Below are positions 38,480 to 49,396 of a DNA stretch of 64,000 bases, piece by piece (the stretch's first letter is position 1; every line of letters starts with the position of its first letter). A program made the position numbers and the translations under genes. Source of the stretch: Sipunculus nudus (taxonomy: Eukaryota; Annelida; Sipuncula; Golfingiida; Sipunculidae); assembly GCA_026874595.1 (NCBI GenBank), contig CM049311.1:42659676-42723675 (forward strand), given 5' to 3'. The notes beneath the pieces were generated by a model. That model searched no databases. It worked only from the letters and a program-made list of their open reading frames with translations, and had not been told where the DNA came from.

Positions 38480-39890
38480 TATTTGAAGAAAAAACGATCC
38501 CAGATTTGACGAAACTTACAATATAATCACATAATGTGACCGAGAGTGTTAGACGCTATCAAATGCTGAAAACTATAGGTCTTCAGCATTAAAATAACAG
38601 AATTATAGGCGTATCTTTTAATGGTCCCATGTTCCCGTTTGACAAGAAATGGTGCGAGATATGACGAGATATTCAATTTTGTCACTTCAAACTAGTCAAG
38701 TGAATCTTGAACAATATAAAAATAAAATCGCTGGCATTAAAATGACAGAGATATAGACATTTGTTCGAAATCTCGAATATTCTCGTTTGGCGGGAGATGG
38801 TACGAGATGTGGTGAGATTTGCAGTATAATCATGTCCAGCTACTGAAATGCTACCAAATGCTGAAAACTACTCCATTTTGGCATTAACCGTGATCAAGTT
38901 ATAAGCATTTCTGTGAAATCTCGTAATTTCTTGTTTGGAAATAAACCGAGCAAGATTTGACGAGACTTGCAATTGAATGACTTAGAACCAAGAGAAAGCA
39001 GCCTTATGCAAAAAACTAGACCCTTAAAACATAAATATTAACCGAGATAGAAGCCAAAAACTACATATTTTCAGATCGTCAAGTTTAACCCCAAAATTTG
39101 GTAACCATGGTAACGGCGACACAAGCCTATATGTACAAAGGAATAAGGCAATGATCCTAGTTTAAGATGCGACAAAAAAATTTGTTATATGCTTAATATT
39201 TTTTTAGATATTGTGGAAAAGTGATAAGTTGTAGTGTCTCCGGTACCACGCCCCCTGGTGGCTAATTTCGAAAAATTAAAAAACAAGTTCAAGATAATAA
39301 AGAACAACAGAAAATATGTCACTTTCAGAACCTTAGCTGTAAAATTGCCACCTCTAAATCGTATATAATGAAATATCGAAAAGTCTCATTTGACGACAAA
39401 TGGCACGAGATTTTGCGAGACTTGCATTAATTTCGCACAGAGCATAGTAAATGCTACACAGTGCAAAAAACTAGACATCTCTAACTTAAAAAATTATAAA
39501 TTTGGGGGGAAATTTCCGAATTTTCTGATTTTCCCGAAAAAATACGTTACCATGGTAACCATTGACCGGACAAATTTGCTAGTACTTGGAAAGCTAACAT
39601 AAAGAGGAATAAAATGGGCTACAGATTATGCGGCTACGATTATTATTGACGAAGATATGAAGAAAATAAAGATTTTAGGTTTTTCGGTGACACTGACCTT
39701 GACCTCTGACCGATCATGACCAAAAACAATAGGCTCCGAGGAGAACAGATCTTACATTTTATCTGTAAGTTTCATGACGATTCGTGCAAAATTGTGGCCT
39801 GTAGAGCACAGACAGACAGACAGACAAACAAACAGACAAACAGACTAGACGACCAGAGGTCGAACGCTTGCCGGAAATGGCCGGAAATGA
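38480..39890 (+). repeat. Second copy of the 32,850-34,310 block
   Basis: Offset about 5.6 kb from the first copy, same orientation. The 362-bp array lies between them. Confidence 0.75.
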
Positions 39891-40160
39891 GACAGCGAAA
39901 CGAATGGACAGTTACTAGGCAGACAGACACGGAACGTTTGGATCTGATCAAATGAACAACCGCCGTCATGGTAGAAATGGAAGCATATCTTTATGTGGTT
40001 TTGCTGATTTTCATAAGCCACAGATGAGTAGACAGACAGACAGACAGACAGACGGAAAATAACTCCATGTGAAGGCCATGTACTCCTGTCATGGAGAATG
40101 GAAAGCATGAATAAAATAAGCGTCAGTCTATTAGAATAAATCTCCATATTTTGAATTTCA
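39655..40160 (+). repeat. Second copy of the 31,670-32,180 block
   Basis: Offset about 8.0 kb from the first copy, same orientation. In this copy the block joins directly to the end of the 38.5-kb block, whereas in the first locus it lies before it. The order of the two blocks is therefore swapped between loci. Confidence 0.75.
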
Positions 40161-40229
40161 AAAAATAGAAGAATTTAATTGTAACCTATATTAGGCCACC
40201 ATGGTAACGGAAGAATATGACAGAGTCTC

Positions 40230-41180
40230 CACGAGGATAAACGCATTAAATCTAGTTTCAGATGCTGCAATCAATGCTGTGACACTGTCTATAGTTTTAT
40301 AGATATGGCAAAATAATGACTGATGCAGCGGCATCTGGTGGTTATTTTCTAAAAGGAAAAAAATAAGTTTGGAGATATTTTAGTTTTTTTTATAAATATA
40401 TTTGATGTTTAATTAAAATTCAACCACCGTAGAATATGACAGAGTCCCCACGAGGATAAACGCATTAAATCTAGTTTCAGAAGCTGCAATCAATGTTGTT
40501 ACACTGTCTATAGTTTTGGAGATATGGCACAATAATGATTGCTGCAGCGCCATCTGAAAGGAAAAAAAATAGTTTCGAGATATTTTATTTTTTAATATAT
40601 ATATTTTATGTATAATTAATATTTAACCCCTGCAGAATATGACAATGTCCCTACGAGGATAAACGCATTAAATCTAGTTTCAGATGCTGCAATCAAAGTT
40701 GTGACACTAATTATAGCTATGGAGATATATGGCACAAAATTTCATAGAATATAAGCTGCAGCTCCTTCTCGTGGCTATGTTTCAAAATGAAAAAAAGTTT
40801 CGAGATATTTGATAATATATATATTTATATATAATCCCCTCCCCCCACCACCTGGGACTTAAAATCGGGAATCCGTCCCCGGTATGATATTTGAGGTTAT
40901 GTTTCCTAGCAACACCATCACGGCTTAGAACAAGCTGTTGAGCTTAAAATACAGGATATTCTCTAAGTGTGACCAGGAAAAGCATGACAAGGGGCCACAA
41001 TAAAAAGCACAGAAAATGAAATCTCAACAAGAATGAGGTCATTAAATCTAGTTTCAGATGCTGCCATTAAAGTTGTGACAGTATTTATAGTCATGGAGAT
41101 ATATGGCACAAAATTTCATAGATTCTGAGCTGGAGCTCCCTCTGGTGGCTGTTTTTCCAAAATGATAAATGTTTCGAGAT
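40230..41180 (+). repeat. Four diverged copies of the 'attaaatctagtttcaga' unit
   Basis: Copies start near 40,245, 40,464, 40,667 and 41,043. They share 'gatgctgcaatcaa-gttgtgacac', 'atagtt-tggagatat', 'ggcac-aa' and 'gtttcgagatattt'. They are related to the two units at 32.2-32.5 kb. Confidence 0.7.
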
Positions 41181-42490
41181 ATTTGATAATCTATATCTTA
41201 TCTCCCACCCCCACCCAAACTGCAAAACACACAAAATGCAAAATATGGGATCCGTCCGTGGTATGATAGTAGGGATAGTTTTCCCAGCAACACCTTCACG
41301 GCTTAAAACCATCTATTGAGTTTTAGGGGCAAGATATTCTCAAAGTGTGACCAGGAAAAACATGACAAGAGCCACAATAAAAAGCACAGAAAATGAAAAC
41401 ATGGTCCTGGATGTTTGATCATTTATATTTAATCTCCATCAGCTGCAGAAAAGGGGATTCATACGTGACACCCCAACGGGAAAATCGAGGATCCGTCTCT
41501 GGTATGATAGTTGGGATAACGTCTCCTAGCAACACCATCACGGCTTAGAGGAATCTATTGAGCTTTAAAAGCAGGATTTTCTCAAAGTATGATCATAGAA
41601 AGCATGACAAGTCGCCACAATAAAAAAACACAGAAAATGAAAAGAAAATTCAAGATATTTGATCATTTATATTAAATGACCCCCCCCCCCCCATACCAAC
41701 AACTGCAAAATAGGAAATCGATCCGTGATTTGACAACCCAACAGCCAAATCGAGGATCCGTCCTTGGTATGATAGTTGGGATAGTTTTTCCTAGCAACAC
41801 CATCACGGCTTAGAGTTCTCAAAGTATGACCAGAGAAAGCATGACAATTCACCGCAATAAAAAGCACAGAATATGAAAACAAAAATCGAGATATTTGATC
41901 ATTTATATTTAATCCCCCCTCCCCCGTGCCACCAACTGCAATATTGGAGATCCATCCGTAACTTGACAACCCACATGCAAAAATCAAGGATCCGTCCCTA
42001 ATATGATCGTTCAGATAGTGTTCCCAGCAACAACACCCCCAGCAACACCACCATGGTTTAGAGGAATCTATTGAGCTTTAAATGCAGGATTTTCTCAAAG
42101 TATGACGAGGGAAAGCATGACAACTCGCCTCAATAAAAAGCACAGAAAATGAAAACAAAATTCGTGATATTTGATCATTTATATTTAATCTCCCCCCCCC
42201 CCGCCAGTATCACCAATTGCAAAATAGGGGATCCGTCCCTGATTTGGCATCTCCAATTGTAAAATCGGGGATCCCTCACTGATTTGACACCTTAAACTGC
42301 AAAATAGGGTATCCGTCCCTGATATATCACCCCCTACTGAAAAATCGGGGATCCGTCGCTGGTATGATAGTTTGGGTAATGTTACCTTGGAACATCATCA
42401 CTGAAACATCTATTGACCTCCTAATGCAGGGATATTGTCAAAATGTGCCCGTGAGAAGCATGACAAGGTTACAGAATAAAAAGCACAGGT
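40840..42490 (+). repeat. Tandem family of ~220-320-bp units
   Basis: Six or so copies carry 'ggatccgtcc-tggtatgatag', 'cctagcaacaccatcacggctta', 'gaatctattgagctttaaa-gcagg', 'ctcaaagtatgaccag-gaaagcatgacaag' and 'caataaaaagcacagaaaatgaaaac', usually followed by a poly(C) patch in 'tatttaatc-ccccc'. The last copies (42,190-42,490) reiterate 'aaaatcggggatccgtc' more tightly. Confidence 0.8.
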
Positions 42491-42633
42491 GGGTTTACTT
42501 GGATTGTGCGGCTTTTTTTCTTTTATTAAAGGCTGGTTTGTAAGGTTCATCCTGAATTCATGAATATTCATGGAGGATTAACACCCTCGTACAAGAGAAC
42601 ATTAAACGACCGGGAAATGAGGGATTTTTCATA

Positions 42634-42789
42634 ATGGAACAATTCAGAGTGGCTGTACCACACCCTGAATCCATAGAATTGAGACTGAAGAACAAGTTTA
42701 AAGTGAAAGTTGAAATGGGGAACGCCTGGTATATAAATGGTATTTTGGCTGGGGAAACTCGATTGAAGTCTACAGCCTGGACTGAGCAA
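42634..42789 (+). CDS. OB-fold gene, exon 1
   Basis: Fifty-two codons from ATG (MEQFRVAVPHPESIE...) to a CAA|GTAGGT donor, ending in phase 0. The ATG is the first in the frame. An additional upstream exon cannot be excluded. Confidence 0.5.
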
Positions 42790-45772
42790 GTAGGTACATG
42801 TGAATTTTGTCTATATGTGGCGATTTATAACTAATGTAGTGTTTTGAAACCGGGTAATATACTGTTGAGGTCTAAATATTAACATTTTAATAGTGAAACA
42901 TGGGAACTGATTTCAGTGTAATTTTAAATTTTAAAGACATGGTAATAATATGAATGTTAGAATATAAGACTAACCTATTAGCACCTTCTATATTGGCATC
43001 AAAATGGTGTCATTAAATCCTCAATTTAAAACTATTTATGATCAGTCTTGCTTTATATAGCAAATTGTTTTTGAGAAAGACAATTCCGAAATTGTCACCA
43101 ATATTTGTATATTTCTAATTTATTTGTTTACCCAGACCTGTAAATCTGATAACCCTCTTGGTCTACAAAAATTCCCCCTTGTTCTCACGAAATTGTGTTA
43201 ATTTCTTATAAAATCATAAATGCAAGATGGGGGGGGGGGGGAATGTAGTTTACGTGGGGAATATTCTTTTGTAAATTTGGGAAATGGTGAAATGTTTAAT
43301 GCATTTCAGATGGCTTTGAAAATAACCGTAGTGAACAAAGGTGAATGGTTGGAATACGTTAATATACACGAAGAGGCCAAGGAAAGGATAAAATGTATCG
43401 GGGTCGAGTACCCGAACAGGCCAGTTCTGTTTTGGGTATACGACAGAAACTGGGACGAATTGCTTACAGTTGGAGATACGCTAAAGATAATGAACTTCAT
43501 ACGGAAGCCAAATGGCACAATCAAATGCACCAGACGGTCCCAAGTATTTCAAGTAAATTTCTGTCAGCAGAGATAAAGTGTGGAAATACTTTTTTGTTGG
43601 TGGGTTGGGAGGGGAATGGAAATGCTTTGGGAGAAGGGGTTGGAGGGTTATGGGCGTGAAGATTCGCAAACCTGAATTCGTAATGATGGGGCCTTTTATT
43701 TTATTAGAAAATTCTATAGTTTATGTAGGTAAGGTTTAAAGTTTTGAGATAAGGAGCGAAAACTATGTCGAAATACTTCGAACGCAACGACCCCTAGTGG
43801 CTAGTACTAGTTTAAAAAAAATCCTGCTAAACTGTGGCCTATAGAGTGGTAATATTAAGACGTAAGAACCAGGAAGCAGTGCAAATTGAGGACCCCAGAA
43901 AGACTGATATACCGGACAAAGTGAGACCTCTGATATAAAAGATTGCCAACAAAAGTTTTGGGGAAGACCCAAAGGAAGATAGGACTATAAAATAAGGAAG
44001 TTGTGACGAAAATAATTGTTTTTCCATGATATTGCAGAACTGCCAGTGTTGTACCAAGTCGCGAAGCGTGTTAGCAGCGGAAGCTCTACTCGATCCGAAA
44101 CCCGTCCCAATTAATGACGTAAAGCACGGGCAAGAAGTCACGATCCAGGGCAAAATCGAATCAGTAAGGAAATGTTTTATTAAAGTAAGTATGTGGTCGA
44201 TTCGTCTTGTCTGTCAGTATGTTTTGTACGTAAAACCTGTCCTGGAAATGTAAGCTGTGCTTAATGAAGCTAGGCAAGCGTTATAATTTTATTAACATCC
44301 GGGTAAGATCCCTGTTAATGTAGGCGCGTATGAGTATAAACTTTGAGATGGCTTGTCTCTTGTATTCCCTCTCGCATGAGAGAATGACATTTGATTTCAG
44401 TTTTTAATATGAAAGAATGCTTTTTTCTCAAATTGAAAGGTCCCAATAAATATATTTTTTTTTTCCAGATTGAAAGGCCAAAAGAAGTATCCACTGCCAA
44501 TAAAATTAATTTTTTTTCCAGATTGAAAGGCCAAAAGAAGTATCCACTGCAACTGGTACTGCAAAAATCCAGCACCTGTCAATAAAAGACGAGACTGGTA
44601 TAATTGACGTAACGCTATGGAGGCAGGCCACTGAGGCGGGGCAGTGCCTGAGCTGTGGTCAAAGTCATCATAGATGCTGGAGCGAGGTTCTCTAAATACC
44701 AGAATGCAGTCACGTTAAATGTGAATTATGAAGATCAAATCATTGTAAGTAATAAATTTTGTGTTTACAGGATACAAGGACAAGACTATTTACTTGGGTA
44801 ATTTAAAATAAAATTGTACATATATATTGTGGCGAGATAATGGGATGGGTATATTAATGTTTTATGTTATTCATGCATTGTTTCATAGTCAGTTGATATC
44901 TATCATTGTTCTATCTTTCCCTTGGGTGATTATTTTTCCCCTTGATGATTTATATTATAAATTAATAGCGTGAGAAGCGTGCTTAGTTTGTTTATACTGT
45001 ATACGAGATCAGCAGGATTGATAAATGACTAGATATAATTATAAGAAAGTAAGATTTCTTAAGATCTGCGTACACATTTGGGGAGTTGAAAAGAAGGGAT
45101 GGTGGTAAAGGGGCACAGCGTCTTTGTGATATTCTCATCACAAACATTACTGTAGAAGATCCGAGATACTATAGTGAAATGTAGAAGATCCGAGATACTA
45201 TAGTGAAAAGTAGAAGTTAACTATAATGAATTAACTTTACCCTCTTTTAACAGGGAGGGACATGATTGGGGTGGGGGATGGGGAAATCACCAAATCAACA
45301 AAATGAGAGATCCTAGTCTCCTGGTTCAGAAAAGTTAGGTCCCAGGCAAGCGCTTAAAAGCAATGTAATATGCTTGCGGTGACTTTTTTTTTTGGGGGGG
45401 GGGGTGGCAGTTCAGGATAACTGGACACCTTTTTGAACAGCAATATGGATTCGCTTTTTAAGCGTTTTGTTAAAGGTGGTTCTTTATATTGCAGCCTGTA
45501 GAAGGTACCTCAAAAGAACCCTGACAGGGACAGTGGACGGCGTGTAGAAGGTACCTCAAAAGAACCCTGACAGGGACAGTGGACGGCGTGCTATCAACAA
45601 AGGAGCACATGAAGATCTTCTTGGATACGGGGGAAACCTGTACACACTTAAAGTGGATCCAACTGTCATTCATAGGGATCTGATGGCCGTTGATGCCGAC
45701 GTCAACACTGATGCAGAAAAGGCACTTCGTATTATTCCTTTCCGGTGTACCGTGATAGTGGCAAAACTCTGA
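42634..45772 (+). CDS. Five-exon OB-fold (RPA/SSB-like) protein gene, two small frame breaks
   Basis: Exons can be placed at 42,634-42,789, 43,310-43,552, 44,038-44,163, 44,522-44,744 and 45,495-45,772. All introns have GT-AG ends (gtaggt, gtaaat, gtaagg, gtaagt donors). The first three internal junctions are phase 0, which chance open frames would not give. The protein would be about 325 residues. Exon 3 plus exon 4 give an OB-fold signature: I-x-G-K-I-E-S, then LSIKDETGIIDVTLW, as in RPA-family single-stranded DNA binding proteins. Exon 4 has a one-base excess near 44,650, and exon 5 has one extra base at an AAAA run plus a 46-bp duplication. These could be real mutations or sequence errors. 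Role: probable ssDNA binding; family membership is inference. It may be a host gene or a mobile-element accessory gene. Confidence 0.5.
43310..43552 (+). CDS. OB-fold gene, exon 2
   Basis: Eighty-one codons between acceptor 'gcatttcag' and donor CAA|GTAAAT. Begins MALKITVVNKGEW and includes PVLFWVYDRNWDELLTVGD, a beta-rich pattern. It ends in CTRRSQVFQ. Phase 0 at both ends. Confidence 0.55.
44038..44163 (+). CDS. OB-fold gene, exon 3
   Basis: Forty-two codons between acceptor 'gatattgcag' and donor TCA|GTAAGG. Begins NCQCCTKSRS, a Cys cluster next to the Cys at the end of exon 2 that could bind zinc. It then runs PINDVKHGQEVTIQGKIES, the first OB strands. Phase 0 at both ends. Intron 2 contains a 'gacgtaagaaccagg' copy of the dispersed repeat. 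Confidence 0.55.
44457..44551. repeat. 53-bp-period doublet covering an intron acceptor and exon start
   Basis: 'tttttttccag' plus 'attgaaaggccaaaagaag' and 'tatccactgc' occur twice, the second time at the real exon 4 boundary. Only the second copy continues as exon. Confidence 0.85.
44522..44744 (+). CDS. OB-fold gene, exon 4
   Basis: Begins IERPKEVSTATGTAKI, then LSIKDETGIIDVTLWRQATEAG, the strongest OB-fold segment. In another frame it continues VVKVIIDAGARFSKYQNAVTL to donor ATT|GTAAGT. The length is 223 bases. One base fewer (222) would keep phase 0, so a single-base insertion near 44,645-44,655 is the likely break. The acceptor and the first ~30 bases of the exon are also present 53 bases upstream (44,469). 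Confidence 0.55.
45495..45772 (+). CDS. OB-fold gene, terminal exon
   Basis: Acceptor 'tatattgcag'. The first 46-bp part is tandemly doubled (45,498-45,543 and 45,544-45,589). Past the second copy a frame is open through GAHEDLLGYGGNLYTLKV and EKALRIIPFRCTVIVAKL to TGA at 45,770-45,772. Removing one A from the AAAA run would join it to the phase-0 start. The tail is not a family I recognise. Confidence 0.45.
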
Positions 45773-45779
45773 AATCAAG

Positions 45780-47690
45780 TCTTTCGAGACTGATTTAATT
45801 TAAATAAATACCAATAACTTCAATAAGTGGTCTGGTCTACTTTTCTTGTCGGGTGGATAACTGGCATGGGTTTGACTGTCATGGGAATCTGTGCATATTG
45901 AGTACGGTTTACCTGTAAATTGGTTTATAAATGGTTTTGCTCGTGAAATGTTAGTGTACGAAGTGATCGGGGGCTTAGTATATTAACGCGATATGGCACT
46001 TCGACTCCATACACCCCGTAATGTCAGCATGAGTGGTTCTCTCTCTTTAACTTAAAAGAAAGTTAAAATCTTTTCCATATACCTCCTACCATGTTTGCGG
46101 ATCTCCAACCCCCTCTTGAGACTTTTACCATATTTACCAGCAATATGCCTTTTCGATATACCCCGTTACAAAAGCCTTTCTTAAATCGGTCGTGTTAAAG
46201 CCCCTGGTGATTTTCAAGAAGTCTAGTTCTTACTTTAAATATGACTAAACCTGATTCGTATGGGACTTTTCTACGTCCTGTGTTCCCGGATCTCTTATCC
46301 AGATGTAATAGCGTCCAATACATTTCGGCTGAAAACAGTTATTCAAGAATATGGTGTAACGCGATTAGCCAGAACTTAGAGTAAGACACCTCTTATACTG
46401 TGTGCGGCCCTAAACGTCCCCAATATCTGGTTGTATAATTTTCTAGTCTGACCCTATACATCTCAGATTCCTGAATTGGCCTTTATGGTACCTGGTACCT
46501 AAGGATTCCCACAATACCTTTCCGTCCAATCCCCAATACCTCTTTGTATGGAGACGTCAATCTGTCCATCCGAATGAATAGGGTATAGTAAAAGTAGAAC
46601 CTTTTAATAGGGCCGACTTATACGTCGAGATTTACTCTCTACACCTTCCCATTTGGCCACATAAACGGGCTTCCGGCCACATAAACTTGTATGTCGCAAA
46701 GTACAAGCAAGCAGACTAGGCTGACAACAATAGATTATGACAACTTAGAACACAACCTGGACGACATGCAGGAGAACTTTTAAAAGTAAATGTGACTTAA
46801 TGTGCCATACCCATGCGCGCCCCTAAACTAGCTCCCATCCGGGAATTCCCGCCACCCCTTTTTCCTGGTAGGTTGGGGACAAATCTCCCCGCCTAACCAA
46901 GTGCGGCGATAAACTGCCTTCCTCCCCCTATCTACTGTTGCCTTCCTCCCCCTATCTACTGTTAGGTTTAGCAAAGTCACTCTCCCACTCTTACAGTTTG
47001 TAGGTTTTGGCGAAGTCCCTCTTACGGGTGTGGGCTCATAAATATTTTAGGTCGCAAAAGAACCAGCAAGCACACAACAGACAGACATACTTCCACAACC
47101 AGGATGACACTAGTCCTCTCAACAGGCAGACATACTTCCACAACCAGGATGACACTACTTCCACAACCAGGATGACACTAGTCTTCTAAATAAGTTATGG
47201 GGGAAGGGAAGGGTTATGGGGAAGGGCGACAACCAGGATGACACTAGTCCTCCAAATAAGTTATGGGGGAAGGGCATAGGGAAAGGGGAACAAAAACTAG
47301 CTATAAGTTTGTGTTGATCGTTAAACTGTGTTGATCTTAAAATCGATTTTTAGAGGTTCTGAAGAAAGTAAATCTGATATTTTGGATAAACTTGACCGGA
47401 TTTTGATGGATAAACCGGCTTTAAGATTTATATAACATACCTATACCACCCAAAGCATCAACATGAGAACCGAATAATCCCAAAGCATCAACATGAGAAC
47501 CGAATAATGCATTTCCATTGTGAGGTTTGAGAAAAATATAAAGATACCAATTTCGAAAGTTTCAACCCAAATAGGTTATCAATGCAATGGGAGGCCGTAT
47601 TTATTAAAAGTTAAATGACACATCCTAGTTTCTGTTGCCAGGAGTAGAATACGAATAACTGCCATGGTTATAATATTTAAAGCAGTTTGT
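45780..47690. other. Intergenic sequence between the OB-fold gene and the tandem duplication
   Basis: Apart from doublets and a degraded 'gtcgcaaaagaaccagcaag' repeat copy at 47,041, nothing is supported. Translations show frequent stops. Confidence 0.5.
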
Positions 47691-49300
47691 GAGTAGTACT
47701 GACACAACTAGTGGTTCTGGTAGTACTGACAGAACTAGTGGTAACTAGTGGTTCTGGTAGTACTGACAGAACTAGTGGTTTGGTAAATGGTTAAAAGTCA
47801 TTTTGTGATACCCGATACGGATTGTGGTGGTTTGGTAACTGGTTAAAAGTCATTTTGTGATACCCGATACGGATTGTCTATTTCTTTCTTGTGTGGATCA
47901 ATATAATAGGGTTCAGTCGAAGATCGCGATTCATTTTTCTGCGAAATTTTCAACAGAACGTTCTTGTGGGAGCTTGATTGGTTGGAACTTGATTGGTTGT
48001 TGTCGTTCCGAGATGTTAAATACATATTTATGTGCTGCTCAATATGGATTCACAGTTGTTGATCTCGCAACACGGATTCACAGTTGTTGATCTCGCAACA
48101 CTTGTCTTGACGGCATAAGAGTAACAGGGGCGGTTGCAAAACTGCAAAGGAACCTGAAAAGAAAAGAAAAACAATAGTAGTAAGGCCTGTCTAGGAAGAC
48201 AAGCATACGTATAGTGTAGAGAAATCTGGCGGAGTCTCGGAGAGTGTTAGAGATTAAAATCTGTTAAAAAGTATCTTTATATTACGTTTTATAATGAGTT
48301 ATTATACGGTCTATGCAACTATATTTTAAAGCTTATATTGTATTTTGTTAAGCACGGTATGCAGAATTATTTTTATAAACCATGATAATTTAGGGTTTCG
48401 ACAATACATATGACCGATTTCTCCGCAGTTACAAAATTTGAGGAAAAACCCCAGATAGTTAGAAATCGCTATCCCACTTATTGTGAACAGATGCTATAGC
48501 ATACTAATTTTAGTTTGTTTTTCGCCTATATGTTTTTCCCCTATATGTTGGTATCGCATGCACAAGAAACTAATCTAGGCAGTTAGAAAGTCGATTGCTC
48601 TTATTCTGATACGATAGTAACATACCATTTTATTGGGTCTGTTTTCCCCATATATTAGTATTACATGTGTAAGTAAAACGCTTTTTCTATTTAATGTTCA
48701 AGGGAAATTTTTTAAAATTGTAAAATTCCTGTGTGTATACAATGTTTGTGAAAAGTACACTAAATACTAACCCATTTTGCGACTAGCTGTTGCAAGAGTC
48801 ATTGCCCACTGGAAGAAGCTTGCACCTGTTTGGTCCCAGGTGAATGTTAGGTGTTCTGGGATGCTTTGTCTTCCTGTAGTATCAGATCTACTTTGTTTCC
48901 GGACGACTTTTTAAGCTGTCGCCATGACAATTGACGCCTCACGGCAGCTCTCTCCCCAGGCTGTTCTCATGCATTGCTGATCCTGAAACTAATACAAATA
49001 TATCAAATATTGGTCAAGTTTAGATTCTTAGTGTGCCCAAAAAGTGTTCACATAAGAATAATCGAACAAATTTTAAAGCAATATTTAGCTTATGTTTCAT
49101 GTTATAGTTTTGTCGGAGATTAATTCACGGAGATTATTTCTAAAGAGAAAGCTGAAAGATGAAATGCGTAATGTAATGATTGCTATTTAAGCATAACGAC
49201 AGGGTAATACCAATTATATTGTACATATAGAATACTAGTATTGTGAATATTGTAGGATTATTTTCTGGGTGTTAATAGCTTCTGGATTTGTAACTTTACT
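47690..49300 (+). repeat. Tandem duplication, first copy (~1.6 kb)
   Basis: Aligns with 49,397-50,800. Landmarks in both: gtgagtagtactgacacaac, 'gatac-cgatacgg-ttgtc', 'aagagtaacaggggcggt', 'agcacggtatgcaga', 'accatgataattta', 'ttggtatcgcatgcacaagaaac', 'gactagctgttgcaagagtca', 'gcttgcacctgtttggtcccagg' and 'aggattattttctgggtgt'. The offset falls from about 1,707 at the start to 1,502 at the end because of indels and doublets. No coding potential is seen. Confidence 0.85.
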
Positions 49301-49396
49301 TTTAAGCTATGAAAAATTACCACAACAGCTGGTAAATGCTACAGTTAATAACTGCTAAGGTTATACCATTTAAATCACCAGTAGTAAAGAGTACGT

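Larger units (their letters stand above)
45152..48101. repeat. Series of exact short tandem doublets
   Basis: Each is present exactly twice, head to tail: 45,152 (period 29), 45,498 (46), 46,654 (~20), 46,916 (24), 47,449 (30), 47,777 (52) and 48,046 (28). 'acttccacaaccaggatgacacta' recurs three to four times at 47,085-47,245. Copies are identical or differ at one or two bases. Confidence 0.85.

Noticed and set aside
45470-45778. Minus-strand 102-codon frame
   Set aside because: It is antisense to the terminal exon of the OB-fold gene and repeats a phrase only because of the 46-bp doublet.
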